A stretch of DNA of 39,816 bases from assembly GCA_903954185.1 (NCBI GenBank), contig CAJBMM010000015.1, forward strand, positions 1 to 39,816, in the 5' to 3' direction. The notes beneath the pieces are model-generated. The model was not told the DNA's origin and searched no databases. It saw nothing but the letters and a program-made list of their open reading frames with translations. Made by a program: the position numbers and the translations under genes. Below, one piece after another: positions 1 to 7,984 of the stretch (position 1 is its first letter; every line of letters begins with the position of its first letter). This stretch comes from an uncultured Candidatus Berkelbacteria bacterium. GTDB lineage: Bacteria; Patescibacteriota; UBA1384; CAJBMM01.

Positions 1-173
1 TGACTTTTTTGTTATTACAAAAAGAACAATGTTTTTTTCATAAAGTTAAACTACTTTAACTTTCTACGCTTGTATAGTGCTTAAATATCAACACGCTTTG
101 ACCTTTATACCCGCAATGACAGACGTTCCAAGCAATGACTTTTTTCCTGCACCCTGCTCCCTGCAAGCTATAT

Positions 174-198
174 ACTAACAACTAACAACTAAAAACTA
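174..198. repeat. heptad-period microarray upstream of the GH130 gene
   Basis: Two exact CTAACAA units are followed by a degenerate third, with a period of 7 bp. Just before it, at about 147-168, another heptad run of the type CTGCACC, CTGCTCC, CTGCAAG is seen. Both lie in the spacer before the gene at 211, and no ribosome binding site is visible between them and its ATG. Confidence 0.75.
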
Positions 199-210
199 TA
201 TAATTATGGT

Positions 211-1296
211 ATGGACCTAAGACTTTCGACAAAGTTATTATTAAAACCTGCAGATTTTGAGCCATCGCACCCAGAGCTTAAAGTAATTGGCGTATTTAAC
301 CCAGGAGTAATTAGGTTTAAAGATGAAGTAATAGCCCTTGTGCGTGTTGCGGAGGCTCCTAAAAAGGTTGAAGATAACTTTTTTTACTCTCCTAAAATAA
401 TCATCGACGATGGCAAAAAACACTTAAAGATAGATAAATTTGAAGCACAGTCATCTAAAGATCCTCGCAAAAGCAACGTTGGCGATGGTAAGAGTCGTTT
501 ATCTTCACTATCACATTTAGATATTGTGCATTTAGATAAAACTGGGTTAGAGATAAAATCTATTCAACACAACATATCACTGCAAACCAGCACAGAATAC
601 GAAAGTTACGGCATAGAAGACCCGCGTATAACACAAATTGGTGGCGAGTATTACATCTCCTATGTTTCGGTATCTGCGCTTTGTGGAGTTACTACTTCAC
701 TATTTAAAACGACCGATTTTGTACATTTTGAACGACTGGGAATGATTTTTGATCAAGATACGAAAGATGTGGTACTTTTTCCACAAAAAATTGGTAGCTT
801 GTACGGCGCATATTTACGTCCCGATAGCCACCCAACATACCACCGTTTAACTATGATGTATGCACAGTCGCCAGATTTAATACATTGGGGCAATTACCAG
901 TATTTAATGGACGCCAGACCAAATAATTGGGATGCATACCGCATAGGCGCCGGTTGCCCACCAATAAAAACCGAACGCGGGTGGCTAAGTATTTATCACG
1001 GGGTAAAATATGTGGATGGTAGTTTAGTTGGTGAATATAGCGCAGGCGCAATTTTAACAGAAATTGCATCCCCTGTTAAAATTATCGCGCGGTCTAGCGA
1101 ACCAATTTTTTCACCATCTAACCATTTTGAAACAAGCGGATTTGCTGGCAGTGTAGTATTCCCCACTGGCATAATATCCCATCATCAAAACCCAGATAAA
1201 ATACTGGTTTATTATGGCGCATCTGATAGTGGTATTGGTGTTTGTGAAATGCAAATTTCGGATATTTTGGATTCTTTAAATAATACGCGAATTTAG
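211..1296 (+). CDS. GH130-family glycan phosphorylase/glycosidase
   Basis: This 361-residue protein resembles glycoside hydrolase family 130, enzymes that phosphorolyse or hydrolyse beta-linked mannosides and related glycans on a five-bladed beta-propeller. Family marks seen are NPGVIRF near residue 30, LVRVAE near 43, GIEDPRI with the predicted catalytic Asp137, KDVVLFP near 183, GAGCPPIKTE followed by IYHG in the second half, and YYGASD near the C-terminus. There is no signal peptide, so it should be cytoplasmic. The exact substrate cannot be read from sequence; mannan-type oligosaccharide is only the family norm. No Shine-Dalgarno precedes the ATG. The upstream ATG at 206 is out of frame. 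Confidence 0.85.
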   Translation: MDLRLSTKLLLKPADFEPSHPELKVIGVFNPGVIRFKDEVIALVRVAEAPKKVEDNFFYSPKIIIDDGKKHLKIDKFEAQSSKDPRKSNVGDGKSRLSSLSHLDIVHLDKTGLEIKSIQHNISLQTSTEYESYGIEDPRITQIGGEYYISYVSVSALCGVTTSLFKTTDFVHFERLGMIFDQDTKDVVLFPQKIGSLYGAYLRPDSHPTYHRLTMMYAQSPDLIHWGNYQYLMDARPNNWDAYRIGAGCPPIKTERGWLSIYHGVKYVDGSLVGEYSAGAILTEIASPVKIIARSSEPIFSPSNHFETSGFAGSVVFPTGIISHHQNPDKILVYYGASDSGIGVCEMQISDILDSLNNTRI

Positions 1297-1320
1297 TAGA
1301 TGATTATCCTTCGAGATCGT

Positions 1321-1350
1321 GCGAGAAGTCTAATGTTTTGCAGTTCTCGC
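1321..1350. terminator. weak stem-loop downstream of the GH130 gene
   Basis: The 7-bp arms GCGAGAA and TTCTCGC are perfect and enclose a 16-nt loop, 25 bp past the stop codon. There is no clear T-run, so termination here is uncertain. Confidence 0.35.
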
Positions 1351-1367
1351 ATAAGCTTTGACAGCAA

Positions 1368-1410
1368 AAACACCCCCGATAATATGCTTACGCATTTCTC
1401 GGAGGTGTTT
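1368..1410. terminator. stem-loop between convergent genes
   Basis: AAACACC...CCGA pairs with TCGG...GGTGTTT around a loop that itself holds ATGC/GCAT. A-tract and T-tract flanks on both sides would allow bidirectional termination between the GH130 gene (+) and the DUF4870 gene (-). Confidence 0.5.
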
Positions 1411-1435
1411 ATGTTGAAAGATTATGAATTGCTTA

Positions 1436-1744
1436 TTAAATATTCAATTTTTCTGCATACTTACCAATAACTGGCAAAGGCTGTTGTTTGCCAGCAAAAA
1501 CATTCATTAAGCCCATAATAAATAGTACAAAAAGCAATATTCCGAGTAACCATCCAATAATTGGCACCCAAACAATAAATCCACAAATCACATATGCAAT
1601 TAATAAAACTAAACCTTGTTTAATGTGATATTTTACAAAAGGATCGTTCTTGGCATCGGTTAGCAGCGGTACAATTACCAAAATCCCAAGATAGGAAAGA
1701 GCTGCCATAAGGTTATTATTACTCTTGCTAGACTCTGAACTCAT
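1436..1744 (-). CDS. DUF4870/Tic20-like small membrane protein
   Basis: This 102-residue protein has three hydrophobic stretches: residues about 12-28, 46-62 and 64-85. The order is a polar Ser-rich N-terminus, a first helix ending in a DAKNDPFVKYH loop, then HIKQGLVLL and a long hydrophobic pair. The loop followed by HIKQGL is the signature of the DUF4870 family, predicted inner-membrane proteins of unknown function. A strong AAGGAG lies 5 nt before the ATG. It sits 79 bp downstream of pepA on the same strand and could be co-transcribed. Confidence 0.75.
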   Translation of the reverse strand: MSSESSKSNNNLMAALSYLGILVIVPLLTDAKNDPFVKYHIKQGLVLLIAYVICGFIVWVPIIGWLLGILLFVLFIMGLMNVFAGKQQPLPVIGKYAEKLNI

Positions 1745-1823
1745 ATTTCTCCTTTTTTTATTTTTCTCTTATTTAAGAATAGCTTATTATTGCAAGAATG
1801 CAAAACAGATAGCAAATAATATA

Positions 1824-3362
1824 TTAGGGAGAAATCGTTTTCAGCCAATTTATAATTAGCCTTACACCCACGCCAGAGGCACCAACTGAGGTATAACTGT
1901 TTAATGGTGTTCGATTGTAAGATGGCCCAGCAATATCGATATGCGCCCATGGAGTACTACTAATAAATTCTTTTAAGAATAATCCGCCCATAATGGCCCC
2001 ACCATAGCGCCCCTTGTGGATATTAGAAAGATCGGCCACATCAGATTTCATTTTTTCTTTATATTCATTTGGCAACGGCAATTCCCATATTTTTTCGCCA
2101 CTTACTGCCGATGCAGTAAGTAACGCCTTGACGACACTTGCATCTCCCATCACACCAGAATATTGCTCACCCAACGCCACAATACAAGCACCAGTTAATG
2201 TTGCTAAATCTACAATGGTATTTGGTTTTTGCTGCTCCGCGTAGGTTAACGCGTCGGCTAATATTAAACGCCCCTCTGCATCAGTATTTAAAACCTCTAC
2301 TGTTTTGCCAGATAGTGTTTTTATCACATCGCCCACCCGCATAGATCTATCCGAAAGCATATTTTCTACACACGGAATAATTCCATGAACGGTAACGTTA
2401 GGCTTGATACTTGCCAAAGATTTGAAGACTCCTAAAACTGCTGCAGCACCAGCCATATCCGATTTCATATCTTCTAAAGCTTCTCCGGGTTTTAACGATA
2501 ACCCACCAGAATCAAACGTTACACCCTTGCCGACAATCGCTAATGAGGCAGGTGAATCAACCTTCCTCACGCTGTCATCTCGAGTCGAGCTCTGCGAGCC
2601 CTGAGCGCGTGCCGAATGGGTCCGGCGAGAGATCCCGTCAAGATTATAAACCAAATGTATCAAATACGGTTCGTGTTCCGATCCACTCGCAACTGCTAAA
2701 ATTGCATTGGCACCTATCTTTCTCAACTCTGCTTTATTCATAATTTTGGCAGAGATTAAACCATTAGATTCTTTGGCAATTTTTTCTGCCTCTGCAGCTA
2801 AAACTTTTGGATATACTTGCGAGGCTGGTCTATTAACCAAATTGCGCACATACTTTACGCCACCAGTTAACTCTTCAACTTCCTTTATTTTAGATGACTC
2901 GACGTTTAGCCTAGATATAATTGTGACGTTTTCTATGGCAAATTCGTCATCGCTTTTAGTTTTATACTCTTTAAACTGATAATCACCCAAAAACAGCCCT
3001 TCAGATAACGCCATGGGGTCCAGTTCTGCAATGTCTACAACTACTTTAGCAGCCTTGTTGGCTCTTGCAGCAGCAACAATATGCCCACCTATTATCCTTG
3101 CAACTTCAGCATCCAGTTCTTTTTTCTTGCCCAATCCAATAACTGCAATCATCTTGGCTTCTTCGGGGTCTAGAGTTGAGAATGAATAAATTGAGCCGAA
3201 TTCCGATTTAATTTGATTATTCGAAATTAATAATTTGACATGATTTACAATTTTTTCATTCTTAGATGTTAAATTTTGCGGCAATTTCTCCCCATCGAAT
3301 AACCCCAAAACCAACATATCGGTTTTATTATTTGTAATTTCTTTGTTTACATTAATTTTCAT
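1824..3362 (-). CDS. pepA: leucyl aminopeptidase (M17) with an in-frame repeat insertion
   Basis: Cytosolic di-metal aminopeptidase that removes N-terminal residues from peptides. The N-terminal macro-like domain spans about 1-170 and the catalytic domain about 200-512. Metal and active-site residues are visible: VGKGVTFDSGG (Lys279, Asp284), Asp302 in SDMAGAA, and NTDAEGR with Asp361, Glu363 and Arg365. An AGGAG precedes the ATG by about 5 nt. At residues about 242-268, just before the first metal motif, a stretch rich in Arg and Ser (ISRRTHSARAQG onward) interrupts the otherwise continuous family pattern of LVYN joined to LAIVGKG. Its DNA is a palindromic intergenic-type repeat inserted in frame (see findings). 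Catalytic residues are intact, so the enzyme is probably active. Confidence 0.93.
   Translation of the reverse strand: MKINVNKEITNNKTDMLVLGLFDGEKLPQNLTSKNEKIVNHVKLLISNNQIKSEFGSIYSFSTLDPEEAKMIAVIGLGKKKELDAEVARIIGGHIVAAARANKAAKVVVDIAELDPMALSEGLFLGDYQFKEYKTKSDDEFAIENVTIISRLNVESSKIKEVEELTGGVKYVRNLVNRPASQVYPKVLAAEAEKIAKESNGLISAKIMNKAELRKIGANAILAVASGSEHEPYLIHLVYNLDGISRRTHSARAQGSQSSTRDDSVRKVDSPASLAIVGKGVTFDSGGLSLKPGEALEDMKSDMAGAAAVLGVFKSLASIKPNVTVHGIIPCVENMLSDRSMRVGDVIKTLSGKTVEVLNTDAEGRLILADALTYAEQQKPNTIVDLATLTGACIVALGEQYSGVMGDASVVKALLTASAVSGEKIWELPLPNEYKEKMKSDVADLSNIHKGRYGGAIMGGLFLKEFISSTPWAHIDIAGPSYNRTPLNSYTSVGASGVGVRLIINWLKTISP
2573..2638. repeat. palindromic repeat inserted in frame in pepA
   Basis: This 66-bp block begins GTCATCTCGAG and ends CGAGAGATCC on the plus strand. 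It has the GTCAT...ATC outline of the intergenic palindromes seen elsewhere in the window and is GC-rich against its surroundings. It adds about 22-26 codons without a stop. Confidence 0.7.
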
Positions 3363-3867
3363 CTTTTCTCCTCTTCAAATAATTCACAAACCAGAAGCTA
3401 ATTTATCTGTCATTACCGTTTCCCTTTTTATCATTCCTGCGAAGGTCATTCGATTGCGCTCAGACCCTGAGCCTGTCGAACGGGCAGGAATCTATATAAT
3501 CTTTCTTGGATCCTCGAATAGGCTGGTCGAGGATGACAAGGAAAAACAATGTTTCAAGTATTTGGACTATCTCTCCAATATGTCTTGCCATTGTAGCAAA
3601 TTATATGATTTCATAATAGATTTGTCATTGCGAGCTCTGCGAAGCAATCTGTGTGCTATATAGATAAAGAGATTGCCGCGCCTTTCGCTTCGCTCGAGGG
3701 CTCACAATGACTTAACAGTTGTGGACATCTTTGAATAAAACAATATCAACTTTTGAGTAGAGATTGCTTCGTCGAGCTCGCAATGACCCGTCGAAATTAA
3801 ACTAAAACTCGAGAAATGAAATGAAGATTGCCGCGTCGAGTACTTCGTACGCTCCTCGCAATGACTC
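3363..3867. repeat. 505-bp gene-free spacer filled with palindromic repeats
   Basis: I see no credible gene; the open frames here read through repeats. In order: a composite element at 3431-3496 (TCATTCCTGCGAAGG to GGGCAGGAATC), whose inverted copy is at 15486-15553; a CCTCGA/TCGAGG palindrome with GGATCC and GATGAC ends at about 3509-3537; a GTCATTGCGAG...CACAATGAC pair at 3626-3710; an AGATTGCTTCGTC...CGCAATGAC element at 3761-3786; and AGATTGCCGCG...CTCGCAATGAC at 3825-3863, which abuts the SOD stop codon. Confidence 0.8.
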
Positions 3868-4461
3868 TTATTTCGATATTTTCTCATAACGGGTGTTTAT
3901 TTTATCCCAATTTAGGTTTTGCATAAATGCAGCAATGTAAGCTTTTCGGTCCGCACCAAAATCTATCATATAGGCGTGCTCATAAACATCCAGGGTGATT
4001 AACGGAATAGCACCCCAAACACCGCCCTGATTTTGCGCATCGGCCTGGTAAATATGTAATTTTTCATCTGATGGATCGAAAGCTAAAATAGCCCAACCGC
4101 GCGCTGCCATGCCCGATGCCATAAATATTGCTTCAAAATTTTCCCAACTATCCCACTCGGCAACAATATCATCGAATAATTTTCCGCCTGGTTTGCCTTC
4201 GCCACCCAAAATATCAAAAAATACTTCGTGCAAAATCATGCCATTCGCTGCAAACGTTTCTCCGTCTTTTAAACCCCGATACATTGAATAAACTTGGTTT
4301 GCAGAATCTAAATCTGCAGATTCAATTTTACTTAATTTTTCTTCTACCTCGTTACGTTTGTTAACGTAACCTGTGTAAAGTTTACCAAAGTGAATATCGT
4401 TGGTTTTTGCTGATATTCCGTTTAATTCACCTGGATTTGTTGATTTTACTATATGTGCCAT
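3868..4461 (-). CDS. Fe/Mn-family superoxide dismutase (variant subfamily)
   Basis: Predicted to dismutate superoxide with a single Fe or Mn. The start is the second ATG at 4461, because GGAGG lies 5 nt before it; the ATG 12 nt upstream would consume that site. Metal ligands fit the family: a His in DIHFGK near residue 23, a His in MILHEVFF near 78, and Asp and His in LDVYEHAYMIDFG near 163-167. The usual GKHHQTYV segment reads GKLYTGYV, so the second-shell gateway His is Leu while the Tyr is kept. DAQNQGGVWG and NLNW are also typical of a divergent branch of the family. Metal preference cannot be decided from sequence. No signal peptide is seen. Confidence 0.85.
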   Translation of the reverse strand: MAHIVKSTNPGELNGISAKTNDIHFGKLYTGYVNKRNEVEEKLSKIESADLDSANQVYSMYRGLKDGETFAANGMILHEVFFDILGGEGKPGGKLFDDIVAEWDSWENFEAIFMASGMAARGWAILAFDPSDEKLHIYQADAQNQGGVWGAIPLITLDVYEHAYMIDFGADRKAYIAAFMQNLNWDKINTRYEKISK

Positions 4462-4546
4462 ATTGGCCTCCATTCTTGTTCATAGTGATACGACAGTAAG
4501 AAGGGGATAGTTTCAGCGCAAGCCGCGTATCGCAACGTGACACCCT

Positions 4547-4590
4547 CTTGCGCATAAAGCTACGGAAGGGCACGGACTGCAGAGGAGTTC
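4547..4590. repeat. AAAGCTACGGAAGGGCACGG repeat copy
   Basis: The motif AAAGCTACGG with GGGCACGG is shared with 22408-22440 and, in more diverged form, with 5654-5685, 18897-18930 and the insertion in cysS. It lies in the spacer between the sod start and the next gene. Confidence 0.6.
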
Positions 4591-4601
4591 AATACATTCA
4601 C

Positions 4602-4636
4602 CCATAACCTACAACCTACAAGCTACAACCTAACCT
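4602..4636. repeat. heptad-period microarray at the 3' end of the kinase gene
   Basis: Units of the type ACAACCT and ACAAGCT recur with a period of 7 bp and run up to the stop codon of the minus-strand gene ending at 4635. Same unit family as 14247-14277 and 36993-37013. Confidence 0.7.
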
Positions 4637-5567
4637 AATGGTGCCAGTTGAAAGATACGCTAGATTGCCTGATTGTTTCCAGCATTTTAGGATATTGCAT
4701 TAAAATTGCACCGTAAGGTGGACGAAATACTGGCTCTCGCCACTCAATTTCAATATTGTTATCACCAATATATCTTTTGATAGATTGTCGGTAATTTGGC
4801 TGCGCTAACATTAAACGGCCGGCATAACTAATAATCAACGGATCGTGGCTTGGCCAATTAGCAACAACAGTCAATAAATGCATAGCAAAATCTTTTGCCG
4901 CTTCGTCACAAATTCGAGTACATTCTAAATCACCTTGGTTAGCCAATCTAAATACCAGTTGAGCGACAGACGCAATTTTGGGTACAACCGAATTTAAATC
5001 AGCATCGGCTAAAAATATTAATTCATCTAAAGTCATATCAATTGTATCTGGAATTTTTTCAACTAATGACTTTGCTTTACATGCACCATCTCTATCGCAC
5101 AACGCTAAGATAATAGCAGCTTTTCCGATAGCAAAGGCAGATCCCGGATCACCCAATATGGCTGACCACCCAGCGCTACTTAGATTTTTACCCTTAGAGG
5201 TTTTACCATATATCACCGAACCAGTACCAGAAAGCGCCACAATTCCTACTTTAGAAGGAATTGCGCCCGTAAACGCCGTCTCTGCATCCCAATAAACTTC
5301 ACTGCGAATGCCCTCTTTTGCCAATATACTCATCATGCTTTCGGATTTTGTCTTATTTCTACCTTGTTTCCAACCTATAGAAACTATGCTTAAATCAGAT
5401 TTTTTAAGTTGCGAACTTTTTATAAAGCTAAGCAAAACATCACGCGCGGCTATTTCTGCAGCAACGCCAAAAGGGCGCACCTGATGCACCTCAAAATTAG
5501 TACCGATTTCGTTTACTGCCACACAATCTATGTTGGTTCCCCCAACATCCATTCCTATGTACCACAC
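4635..5567 (-). CDS. N-acetylglucosamine-kinase-like ATPase (BadF/BadG family)
   Basis: A 310-residue ASKHA-fold sugar kinase homologue. The phosphate-1 loop is GMDVGGTN near residue 5; YWDAETAF near 95 supplies the family Asp; ALSGTGSVIYG near 113 is the phosphate-2 motif; and GWSAILGDPGSAFAIG near 132 is characteristic of GlcNAc kinase and BcrAD-type ATPases. It probably phosphorylates an amino sugar, perhaps in peptidoglycan or glycan salvage, but the substrate is inferred. Translation starts at GTG (5567), supported by AAGGGG about 6 nt upstream. The stop lies in a heptad microarray. Confidence 0.75.
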   Translation of the reverse strand: MWYIGMDVGGTNIDCVAVNEIGTNFEVHQVRPFGVAAEIAARDVLLSFIKSSQLKKSDLSIVSIGWKQGRNKTKSESMMSILAKEGIRSEVYWDAETAFTGAIPSKVGIVALSGTGSVIYGKTSKGKNLSSAGWSAILGDPGSAFAIGKAAIILALCDRDGACKAKSLVEKIPDTIDMTLDELIFLADADLNSVVPKIASVAQLVFRLANQGDLECTRICDEAAKDFAMHLLTVVANWPSHDPLIISYAGRLMLAQPNYRQSIKRYIGDNNIEIEWREPVFRPPYGAILMQYPKMLETIRQSSVSFNWHH

Positions 5568-5650
5568 GATTTTCCCCTTCCTTGCTATCTAGCTCATGTT
5601 ACCATTACGCATGATAGTAATAATAGTTTGGTTACCAAAGTCAAAAGTCA

Positions 5651-5690
5651 AAATGCACCATCTTTCGCTAAAGCTACGGACGGCAAGAAA
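5651..5690. repeat. CACCATC-TTCGCT...CTACGGACGG repeat copy
   Basis: Imperfect palindrome nearly matching 18893-18930 (TGCACCAT, TTCGCT, AGCTACGGACGG) and the repeat inside cysS. It lies between the kinase and hisS. Confidence 0.65.
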
Positions 5691-5737
5691 ATCAAAATTG
5701 TGGAATATTTTATTATAATTAATATTTTCCTTATTCT

Positions 5738-5765
5738 GATCTTTAATCTTTGATCTTTGATCTTT
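5738..5765. repeat. heptad-period microarray at the 3' end of hisS
   Basis: Four GATCTTT-type units (one is AATCTTT) at exactly 7-bp spacing. The hisS stop codon at 5743-5745 lies inside the array, so the last residues of HisRS (SKIKD) are encoded by repeat DNA. Confidence 0.85.
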
Positions 5766-7053
5766 CCTCGGACGACTGATTAATTTCATCCACTAAAGCG
5801 GGCATATCCTTAACGTCTAACCCACTCTGTTCTCCTGTAAGCATATTTCGAACTTGAACAATATTCTTTTTTACCTCTTCTTCACCGTAAAGTAATACAA
5901 ACTTTGCTCCTATGCTATTTGCATATTGCATTTGCTTACCTATTTTTCCATCAATGGCAGAAAGTGAAACATTTATTCCCATATCACGAATTTTTTGTGC
6001 CAATTCTACCGACTCCTTTTCTAACCCCGGAAAAACTGGCATAAATATAGGAAATTCAAAATCGATTTCTTTGTCTCCTATCGCCGCGAGCATTCGATCT
6101 ACTCCAAACGAGGTTCCGATTGCCGGAACGCTAACGCCTGCCAATTGATTCATTAAATTATCGTAGCGACCACCCTGAATTATCCCCCCCACATTTTCGC
6201 CACTGGTTAAATATGTTTCGTAAATTAAACCCGTATAGTAATCTAACCCGCGCATTATAGAGAGATCGAGACGGATATTTTTCGCCACACCGCTTGGCAA
6301 TATCGATAATATTTCTTTTAAATTTTGCAATGCTGCCAGTGCTTCTACATCGCCTTCAAACAGCTGAGTTAAATCAGCCATCGCAACTTCTTCATCTACA
6401 GCTTCGATAAACTTCATAATATCGTCAATTACTTTTTGCTCTAGAACATCTGACAAGATGCTTTTTACTTTTTCTGGTCCAATTTTTGCAATTTTATCAA
6501 CTGTGCGCATTACCAATGGTATGTCTTTAGACAAAACACCAATGTTGCGTAACATGCCGTTAATTACGCCACGATGATTTACTTTTATTGCATAGTTAGA
6601 TACGTCTATAGCCTTCATTATTTCGGTCATAATAATAAGAATTTCAGCATCGGCCAAGGGCGATGAGCTGCCAATTATATCGGCATCAAATTGCTTAAAC
6701 TCGCGCAAACGCCCTTTTTGCGGAGAATCGGCTCGCCAAACAGGTGCAACGTGGTAGCGCTTAAACGGCTTAGGGAGCTCGGGGTGATTGGCTACAAAAC
6801 GGGCGAGCGGCACAGTTAAATCGTAGCGCAAAGCAACATGTCTATCGCCATGGTCTTGAAAGTGATAAATTAATTTTTCATCTTCTCCATATTTGCCCAT
6901 TAATAGTTCTGCATATTCTAAGGCAGGTGTATCTATTGGCTCAAAGCCAAACCGCTCATAAACAGTTTTTATGCAAGCTATTAAATACTCCCTTTTGCGC
7001 ATCTCTGCAGGGGTATAATCTCTAAAGCCTTGTAGTGTTTGCATCTTATCCAT
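5743..7053 (-). CDS. hisS: histidyl-tRNA synthetase
   Basis: Class II aminoacyl-tRNA synthetase charging tRNA-His, 436 residues, close to the usual length. Motif 1 region GFRDYTP is near residue 9; motif 2 is RYHVAPVWRAD near 119 with REFKQFD after it; the histidine-specific loop RGLDYYTG is near 270; motif 3 is GTSFGVDRM near 321; the anticodon-binding domain follows from about 340. The tail after DEINQ is SSEERSKIKD, derived from a 7-bp repeat array. Two starts are possible: the ATG at 7053 and one three codons later. Neither has a clear Shine-Dalgarno. Confidence 0.95.
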   Translation of the reverse strand: MDKMQTLQGFRDYTPAEMRKREYLIACIKTVYERFGFEPIDTPALEYAELLMGKYGEDEKLIYHFQDHGDRHVALRYDLTVPLARFVANHPELPKPFKRYHVAPVWRADSPQKGRLREFKQFDADIIGSSSPLADAEILIIMTEIMKAIDVSNYAIKVNHRGVINGMLRNIGVLSKDIPLVMRTVDKIAKIGPEKVKSILSDVLEQKVIDDIMKFIEAVDEEVAMADLTQLFEGDVEALAALQNLKEILSILPSGVAKNIRLDLSIMRGLDYYTGLIYETYLTSGENVGGIIQGGRYDNLMNQLAGVSVPAIGTSFGVDRMLAAIGDKEIDFEFPIFMPVFPGLEKESVELAQKIRDMGINVSLSAIDGKIGKQMQYANSIGAKFVLLYGEEEVKKNIVQVRNMLTGEQSGLDVKDMPALVDEINQSSEERSKIKD

Positions 7054-7078
7054 GGTTTAAGAATAGCAGATTGTCGCA

Positions 7079-7246
7079 GAACATAGAACATAGAACAAAG
7101 ACCATTGAACAGAGAACATGAAGCATGTAACTTGAAACTTGGAGCAGGGAACGAAGATGTAAAACAGAGATCGGAGATCAGAGAACAAAGATCATAAAGC
7201 ATGGAACTTGAAACTTGGAGCATGGAGCATATGGCATAAAACACAT
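7079..7246. repeat. 168-bp heptad-period array upstream of hisS
   Basis: About 24 consecutive heptamers stay in phase across the whole block. Units include GAACATA, GAACAAA, GAACATG, AAGCATG, AAACTTG, AACTTGG and AGCATGG. Neighbouring units usually differ by one to three bases, so the sequence drifts while the 7-bp period holds. The last third is duplicated, in inverted orientation, at about 31505-31556. No gene is seen in 7054-7416. Confidence 0.85.
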
Positions 7247-7250
7247 AATG

Positions 7251-7281
7251 CTAATCGCCTCATACCCCCTGAGGCGATTAG
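7251..7281. repeat. perfect 12-bp hairpin within a dispersed ~100-bp element
   Basis: CTAATCGCCTCA and TGAGGCGATTAG flank the 7-nt loop TACCCCC. Together with the preceding heptads (from about 7198), it forms a unit whose inverted copy with the same palindrome is at 31470-31500. Confidence 0.85.
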
Positions 7282-7321
7282 GTTTAGGGTTCAACTCTAC
7301 GCGCATTGCACACCTCGAGCT

Positions 7322-7378
7322 GCAGGTTTCAAGTTTCAAGCTCCATGTTTCATACTCCACATCTTGCATTCTATAATA
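7322..7378. repeat. heptad-period array before the small Lys-rich gene
   Basis: Units such as AGGTTTC, AAGTTTC, AAGCTCC, ATGTTTC and ATACTCC follow one another at 7-bp intervals. The downstream end overlaps the promoter at 7349-7377. Confidence 0.7.
7349..7377 (+). promoter_or_regulatory. predicted sigma70-type promoter for the gene at 7417
   Basis: TTCATA, a 17-bp spacer and a consensus TATAAT at 7372-7377 place a start site near 7384, about 33 nt before the ATG. Confidence 0.5.
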
Positions 7379-7416
7379 GAAGTACTAATATGATGGTAAG
7401 AATGAAAGGAGAATAA

Positions 7417-7650
7417 ATGGTAGAGAAAAAAGGTATTAACCCAGCTTTAGCAGGAGCAATTGGTGCAGCCGTTGGCGTAGCCGCCGGTGTAGCAGCAGTT
7501 AATTTAGCCGATCCTAAAAAGCGCGCTAAAATTAAAGAAGCCGCAAATAAAGTTAAGGATACAGCCACAAAAGCTGTAAAAAAGCTAGAGAAAGAGGCTG
7601 GAAAACTAAAAAAAGAAGTTGAAGATAAAGTTGATGAGCTAAAAAAGTAA
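7417..7650 (+). CDS. small membrane-anchored Lys/Glu-rich protein (YtxH-like)
   Basis: A 77-residue protein with a Gly/Ala-rich hydrophobic segment at about residues 9-29 (two GVAAGVAA-like runs), followed by a highly charged amphipathic helix of Lys, Glu and Ala to the end (KKLEKEAGKLKKEVEDKVDE). This is the layout of YtxH-type or apolipoprotein-like helical proteins tethered to the membrane. The function is unknown. AAAGGAG lies 4 nt before the ATG. It is monocistronic: a predicted promoter sits upstream and a strong hairpin terminator downstream. Confidence 0.75.
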   Translation: MVEKKGINPALAGAIGAAVGVAAGVAAVNLADPKKRAKIKEAANKVKDTATKAVKKLEKEAGKLKKEVEDKVDELKK

Positions 7651-7984
7651 GTACTTTAACTTCTATTATGTAGATTCCCGTTTTCACGGGAATGACAGAA
7701 TAAGAAAAGCTGTGATAATTCACAGCTTTTCTTTGTTTCTTAAATAACAGCTATGGTTCACTATCAAAATAATTGCCTGTAGTCACTGCGAGGGACGTCT
7801 GACGTTCCGAGGAGCGTACGAAGTAGTAGGCCAAGCAATCTATGGTTAAACAAATGACAAGATAGCCGCGCCTTTCGCAATACTTAATGGCTCGCAATGA
7901 CTAGAACTCGTCCTATTAAAAACGTTGGGTATTTGATATTTATCCCAGTTTAATAGAAAATAGGTGTAAGCATAAGGATAATAT
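7651..7984. repeat. 334-bp spacer with terminator and palindromic repeats
   Basis: No gene is seen. It holds an ATTCCCG-TTTTCA-CGGGAATGAC hairpin at about 7671-7697, the terminator at 7703-7732, and two elements of the GTCACTGCGAG...AGCAATCT and AGATAGCCGCG...CTCGCAATGAC type at 7782-7842 and 7858-7902, just before murA. Confidence 0.75.
7703..7732 (+). terminator. strong rho-independent terminator
   Basis: A perfect 13-bp stem, AGAAAAGCTGTGA paired with TCACAGCTTTTCT, encloses a TAAT loop and is followed by TTGTTT. It ends the transcript of the gene at 7417. Confidence 0.9.

Noticed and set aside
3343-3663. Plus-strand open frame of 106 codons between pepA and sod
   Set aside because: It starts inside the pepA start region on the other strand and consists of palindromic repeat DNA; no ribosome binding site and no family pattern.
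5409-5753. Plus-strand open frame of 114 codons opposite the kinase gene
   Set aside because: It lies mostly antisense to a recognised gene and continues in repeats; no start site or family pattern.
7280-7300. tRNA-like TTCAA loop near GGGTTCAACTC
   Set aside because: No acceptor stem, D-arm or anticodon arm could be drawn; the block belongs to a dispersed repeat.
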